A stretch of DNA of 45,303 bases, taken from Cytophagaceae bacterium UBA6715 (GTDB lineage Bacteria; Bacteroidota; Bacteroidia; Cytophagales; Spirosomataceae). Location: the NCBI GenBank assembly GCA_002454335.1, contig DKIP01000013.1, forward strand, positions 991 to 46,293. Direction: 5' to 3'. A model generated the notes under the pieces. The model saw only the letters and a program-made list of their open reading frames with translations, had not been told where the DNA came from and did no database searches. The position numbers were made by a program, and so were the translations under genes. The stretch's first letter is position 1. The number at the start of each line of letters is the position of its first letter. Positions 42,838-45,303 of the stretch are shown here, piece after piece.

Positions 42838-45303
42838 TTATTTAACTTGAAACACTTGTGCTTTGTCATTGTTTTTAGCGAGGACAACAAAATTCCCTCC
42901 TTTTCCTTTAGCAATTGCCATTTTACGTACTTGTCCCCGGGTTTGGAAACCTGTGTCTTTCGAACGCTTTGCTACAAATTTACCTTGACCTAATCCCTTC
43001 AACATCAATCCATACATGGCATCAAAGCGTCCCCATTCAGGTAATGAATCAAAGAAATTACCAGCTAAAAGGATATCCACTTTCCCGTCATGATCAAAGT
43101 CCGAAACTTCAATACCGCGGATTGGTGAAAATTGCGCTTCATGGGGCAAGGTCTGAAGGCTGAAGTTTCCTTTGCCGTCATTGATTAAAATTGCGGATTC
43201 CGTCGTTGTGATTTGGCGAAGCACCATGCCATCTCGCTGCTCATCTGAATACAAATCTTCCACAGTCTTATTCGCATAATCCTTGTACTTGATAAATTTC
43301 TGTTTGATCACAGGTGTAGCACGCTGCAATTCAGCTTTTAACACCATTGGATAGGTTTTACCATCTTCCGTTACACAGGAAATGATTTGTTCCACCGTTC
43401 CATTTTTATCAAAATCATTCACCGATAGCGTTGCAGGGTATTCCGCAGAAGCTTTGATTTTTGAATTAAGACCCAAGTTTCCAGCCACAAAATCCATATC
43501 GCCGTCACCATCAATATCTGCGGGTTTCAAACAACCCCAAAGGCCTTCTGAACCAGGAACCATTTCCTGTTTCACTAATTTCCGACCGCGTTCATTCTTA
43601 AATACAACGATTCCACCCCAGTCTTGCGCTACAACCAAATCGGCATATCCATCTTTGTTCACATCGGCCCATTCTGCATCAGTCACCATACCCAATTCGC
43701 TAATTTCCGGCACGAAACGTTTCGAATAGTTTTTGAAACCTCCTGTTCCATCATTAATGTAAAGATTGCTACTGGGGCTCATGCCATATTTCGTTGAGAG
43801 CATCCGTGAGCCCACAAATAAATCTAAATCACCATCATGATCCATGTCTGCGGCCGTCGCACAAGATCCATTTTCAAAGATGGTTGGGAAACGCAAATCC
43901 CGTTTAAAATTCCCTTTCCCGTCATTCAAATACAATAAATCATGTAATTCAGGGGCATTGATATCAAATTCATTACTTCCTGTTACAACGAATAAATCCA
44001 AATCCTTATCACCATCAGCATCAAAGAAAATGGCATCCGTATTTTCCGTCGTTTGATCTAAGCTGAAATCTGCTTGGATACTTTCCTTGAATTGTCCTGC
44101 GGCTTGCTGAATGAATAATTGCTTTTTCTGTCCAGCAGCCCCCCCAAAGTACAAATCATCTAAGCCATCGCCATTCACGTCACCAACGGCCATTGCGGGC
44201 CCTTGTGTAGATAATTTTTGTTTCAATAAGACATCACGATCCCAGTCATTGAATAAACTTTCTTGATGTGTATAATTCAATTTAGTCGCTGTTACATCAG
44301 CGAATAATTGCTTGACAACGAAGGGATTTGATTTGAATTGCTGTGACGCTTTTGCATAATCCAAAGTCAATACCTGATCCACCTTCACCGACTTCAAGGT
44401 TTGCATTTTATCATCCGGCCAAATGATTTGTAATGAATCTATTTGACCATTTTGACCTAAACCAAAGACCATTTGATGGTCACTCGAGGATTGAAAACCA
44501 CGGTTTGGCATTTGTTGTAAGACCTTAATTTTACCATGTTGGAATAAAGTAACTTTCGCCCCAATCCCATTCAAGTTCCGACCTGTACCTTTCAAATGAA
44601 CTGTTAGATAATGATTCTTTAATTTCTCATTCGTCTTGTTTTTGAAGACGGACAGAGGCGCATTGACGTTATTCACGACTAAATCCAAATCACCATCATT
44701 ATCTAAGTCGCCATACGCCGAACCATTCGAGAATCCTGGGCCTTCTAATCCCCAGGCTTTCGCTTGATTCGCAAATTTCAAATTTCCTTCATTTTTGAAG
44801 GCATAATTAGGAATCGGTACAGAAGAAATCTTATCTGTAAATTCTTTGTAGTCAAACTTCTTCCCGTTCAACATCTGTTGCATCGTATTGCGATCACCTA
44901 AAAAATCGACAAAATCTTGATCTGTCAAATCCTTTGCAATCCCATTGGCAACGAAAATATCTTTTTGGCCATCGTTGTCCATGTCGAAAATTAAGGCTCC
45001 CCAAGACCAGTCGGTGGCATGCACGCCCGCCAATTGGCCTACTTCACTAAACGTTCCATCGCCATTGTTTAACTGTAAGTTGTTCCGCATGTATTGATGC
45101 CAAAAACCGCGTTTTAATTTCAAATCAACTAGGTTATAGCCTTCGAAAATAGACGTAGTTTTTAATCGACGATCATCACCCGGAAGCATGTCCGTTACAA
45201 AAATATCGAGGTTACCGTCATCATTGATATCTGCGATATCAGCCCCCATCGAGCTTAGAGAGATATGCGGCATTTGATTCTCTAAATCTTCCTTAAACGT
45301 TCC
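42838..45303 (-). CDS. CRTAC1-like FG-GAP/VCBS and ASPIC/UnbV protein (partial, 5' end beyond window)
   Basis: The frame is open from the right edge to the stop at 42838, at least 821 residues. The first residues seen (GTFKEDLENQMPHISLSSMGADIADINDDG) align with GTYKEGIKEHFKHLSRFSMGSDIADINNDG of the downstream paralogue, so about 230-270 residues including the signal are missing. It carries many DxDxDG repeats (DMDNDGQKD, DLDNDGDLD, DVNGDGLDD, DADGDKDLD, DMDHDGDLD, DIDGDGDMD) and an ASPIC/UnbV domain near 44410-44610 (MPNRGFQSSSDHQMVFGLGQNGQIDSLQIIWP). It leads, within the window, the five-gene surface operon. Confidence 0.9.
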   Translation of the reverse strand, partial: GTFKEDLENQMPHISLSSMGADIADINDDGNLDIFVTDMLPGDDRRLKTTSIFEGYNLVDLKLKRGFWHQYMRNNLQLNNGDGTFSEVGQLAGVHATDWSWGALIFDMDNDGQKDIFVANGIAKDLTDQDFVDFLGDRNTMQQMLNGKKFDYKEFTDKISSVPIPNYAFKNEGNLKFANQAKAWGLEGPGFSNGSAYGDLDNDGDLDLVVNNVNAPLSVFKNKTNEKLKNHYLTVHLKGTGRNLNGIGAKVTLFQHGKIKVLQQMPNRGFQSSSDHQMVFGLGQNGQIDSLQIIWPDDKMQTLKSVKVDQVLTLDYAKASQQFKSNPFVVKQLFADVTATKLNYTHQESLFNDWDRDVLLKQKLSTQGPAMAVGDVNGDGLDDLYFGGAAGQKKQLFIQQAAGQFKESIQADFSLDQTTENTDAIFFDADGDKDLDLFVVTGSNEFDINAPELHDLLYLNDGKGNFKRDLRFPTIFENGSCATAADMDHDGDLDLFVGSRMLSTKYGMSPSSNLYINDGTGGFKNYSKRFVPEISELGMVTDAEWADVNKDGYADLVVAQDWGGIVVFKNERGRKLVKQEMVPGSEGLWGCLKPADIDGDGDMDFVAGNLGLNSKIKASAEYPATLSVNDFDKNGTVEQIISCVTEDGKTYPMVLKAELQRATPVIKQKFIKYKDYANKTVEDLYSDEQRDGMVLRQITTTESAILINDGKGNFSLQTLPHEAQFSPIRGIEVSDFDHDGKVDILLAGNFFDSLPEWGRFDAMYGLMLKGLGQGKFVAKRSKDTGFQTRGQVRKMAIAKGKGGNFVVLAKNNDKAQVFQVK

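Noticed and set aside
1..45303. CRISPR arrays, tRNA or rRNA genes, prophage or IS elements
   Set aside because: Intergenic spaces are all short and no direct-repeat array, cloverleaf, integrase or transposase was seen on either strand.

Overview
The window is bacterial chromosome from a member of the Bacteroidota, most likely Cytophagales. The sequence supports this in several ways: promoters of the Bacteroidota type (-33 TTTG and -7 TAnnTTTG), no obvious Shine-Dalgarno sequences before most starts, a type IX secretion C-terminal domain, a TonB-dependent receptor paired with a DUF4249 lipoprotein, DUF5916 and DUF2911 proteins, and tandem FG-GAP/ASPIC-UnbV lipoproteins. A freshwater Spirosomataceae such as Aquirufa would fit, but I cannot prove the genus. 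No rRNA, tRNA, CRISPR array, prophage or insertion sequence was seen, and no gene-free stretch exceeds about 160 bases.

Bases 1-8160 hold a partial ThiF/MoeB-rhodanese gene and rpmB on the minus strand. Then come three plus/minus pairs of single genes whose 3' ends overlap: an EEP-family nuclease/phosphatase against an aspartyl protease, an APC permease against a PBP4-type D-Ala-D-Ala carboxypeptidase, and a sodium:solute symporter against a NUDIX hydrolase. Bases 8206-10230 are a Nif3/zinc-ribbon operon. Bases 10248-18527 are minus-strand housekeeping and envelope genes: accD; response regulator, PhnP-like hydrolase, HAD phosphatase and a T9SS-exported metalloprotease; DUF5916 and DUF2911. 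A plus-strand yebC follows.

Bases 19456-26579 form a tightly packed seven-gene minus-strand run: SDR, alpha/beta hydrolase, a SerB-SerA-ACT fusion, SerC, a Gfo/Idh/MocA oxidoreductase, an SGNH esterase and a NUDIX-type regulator. The fusion and SerC together give the full route from 3-phosphoglycerate to serine. hemA and recX leave divergently.

The most interesting locus is 28414-30632. A textbook promoter drives an unannotated 21-codon leader ORF with seven tyrosine codons (core YYAGYYYAGYY). It is followed by an intrinsic terminator whose U-rich tail runs straight into the start codon of an aminotransferase gene, which overlaps tyrA (prephenate dehydrogenase). This looks like transcription attenuation of tyrosine synthesis by ribosome stalling, and the leader appears to be translated from a leaderless transcript. 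The TTTG-N4-ATG arrangement also occurs at 1337-1351.

Bases 30637-34365 encode an M1 peptidase and a large acyl-CoA dehydrogenase. Bases 34503-45303 are a translationally coupled surface operon: two long, paralogous beta-propeller/ASPIC-UnbV lipoproteins, a CxxCH-containing propeller lipoprotein, a TonB-dependent receptor and a DUF4249 lipoprotein. A 35-base palindrome occurs twice (19393-19427 and 34445-34479) with compensatory arm changes, so it is a candidate dispersed structured repeat.
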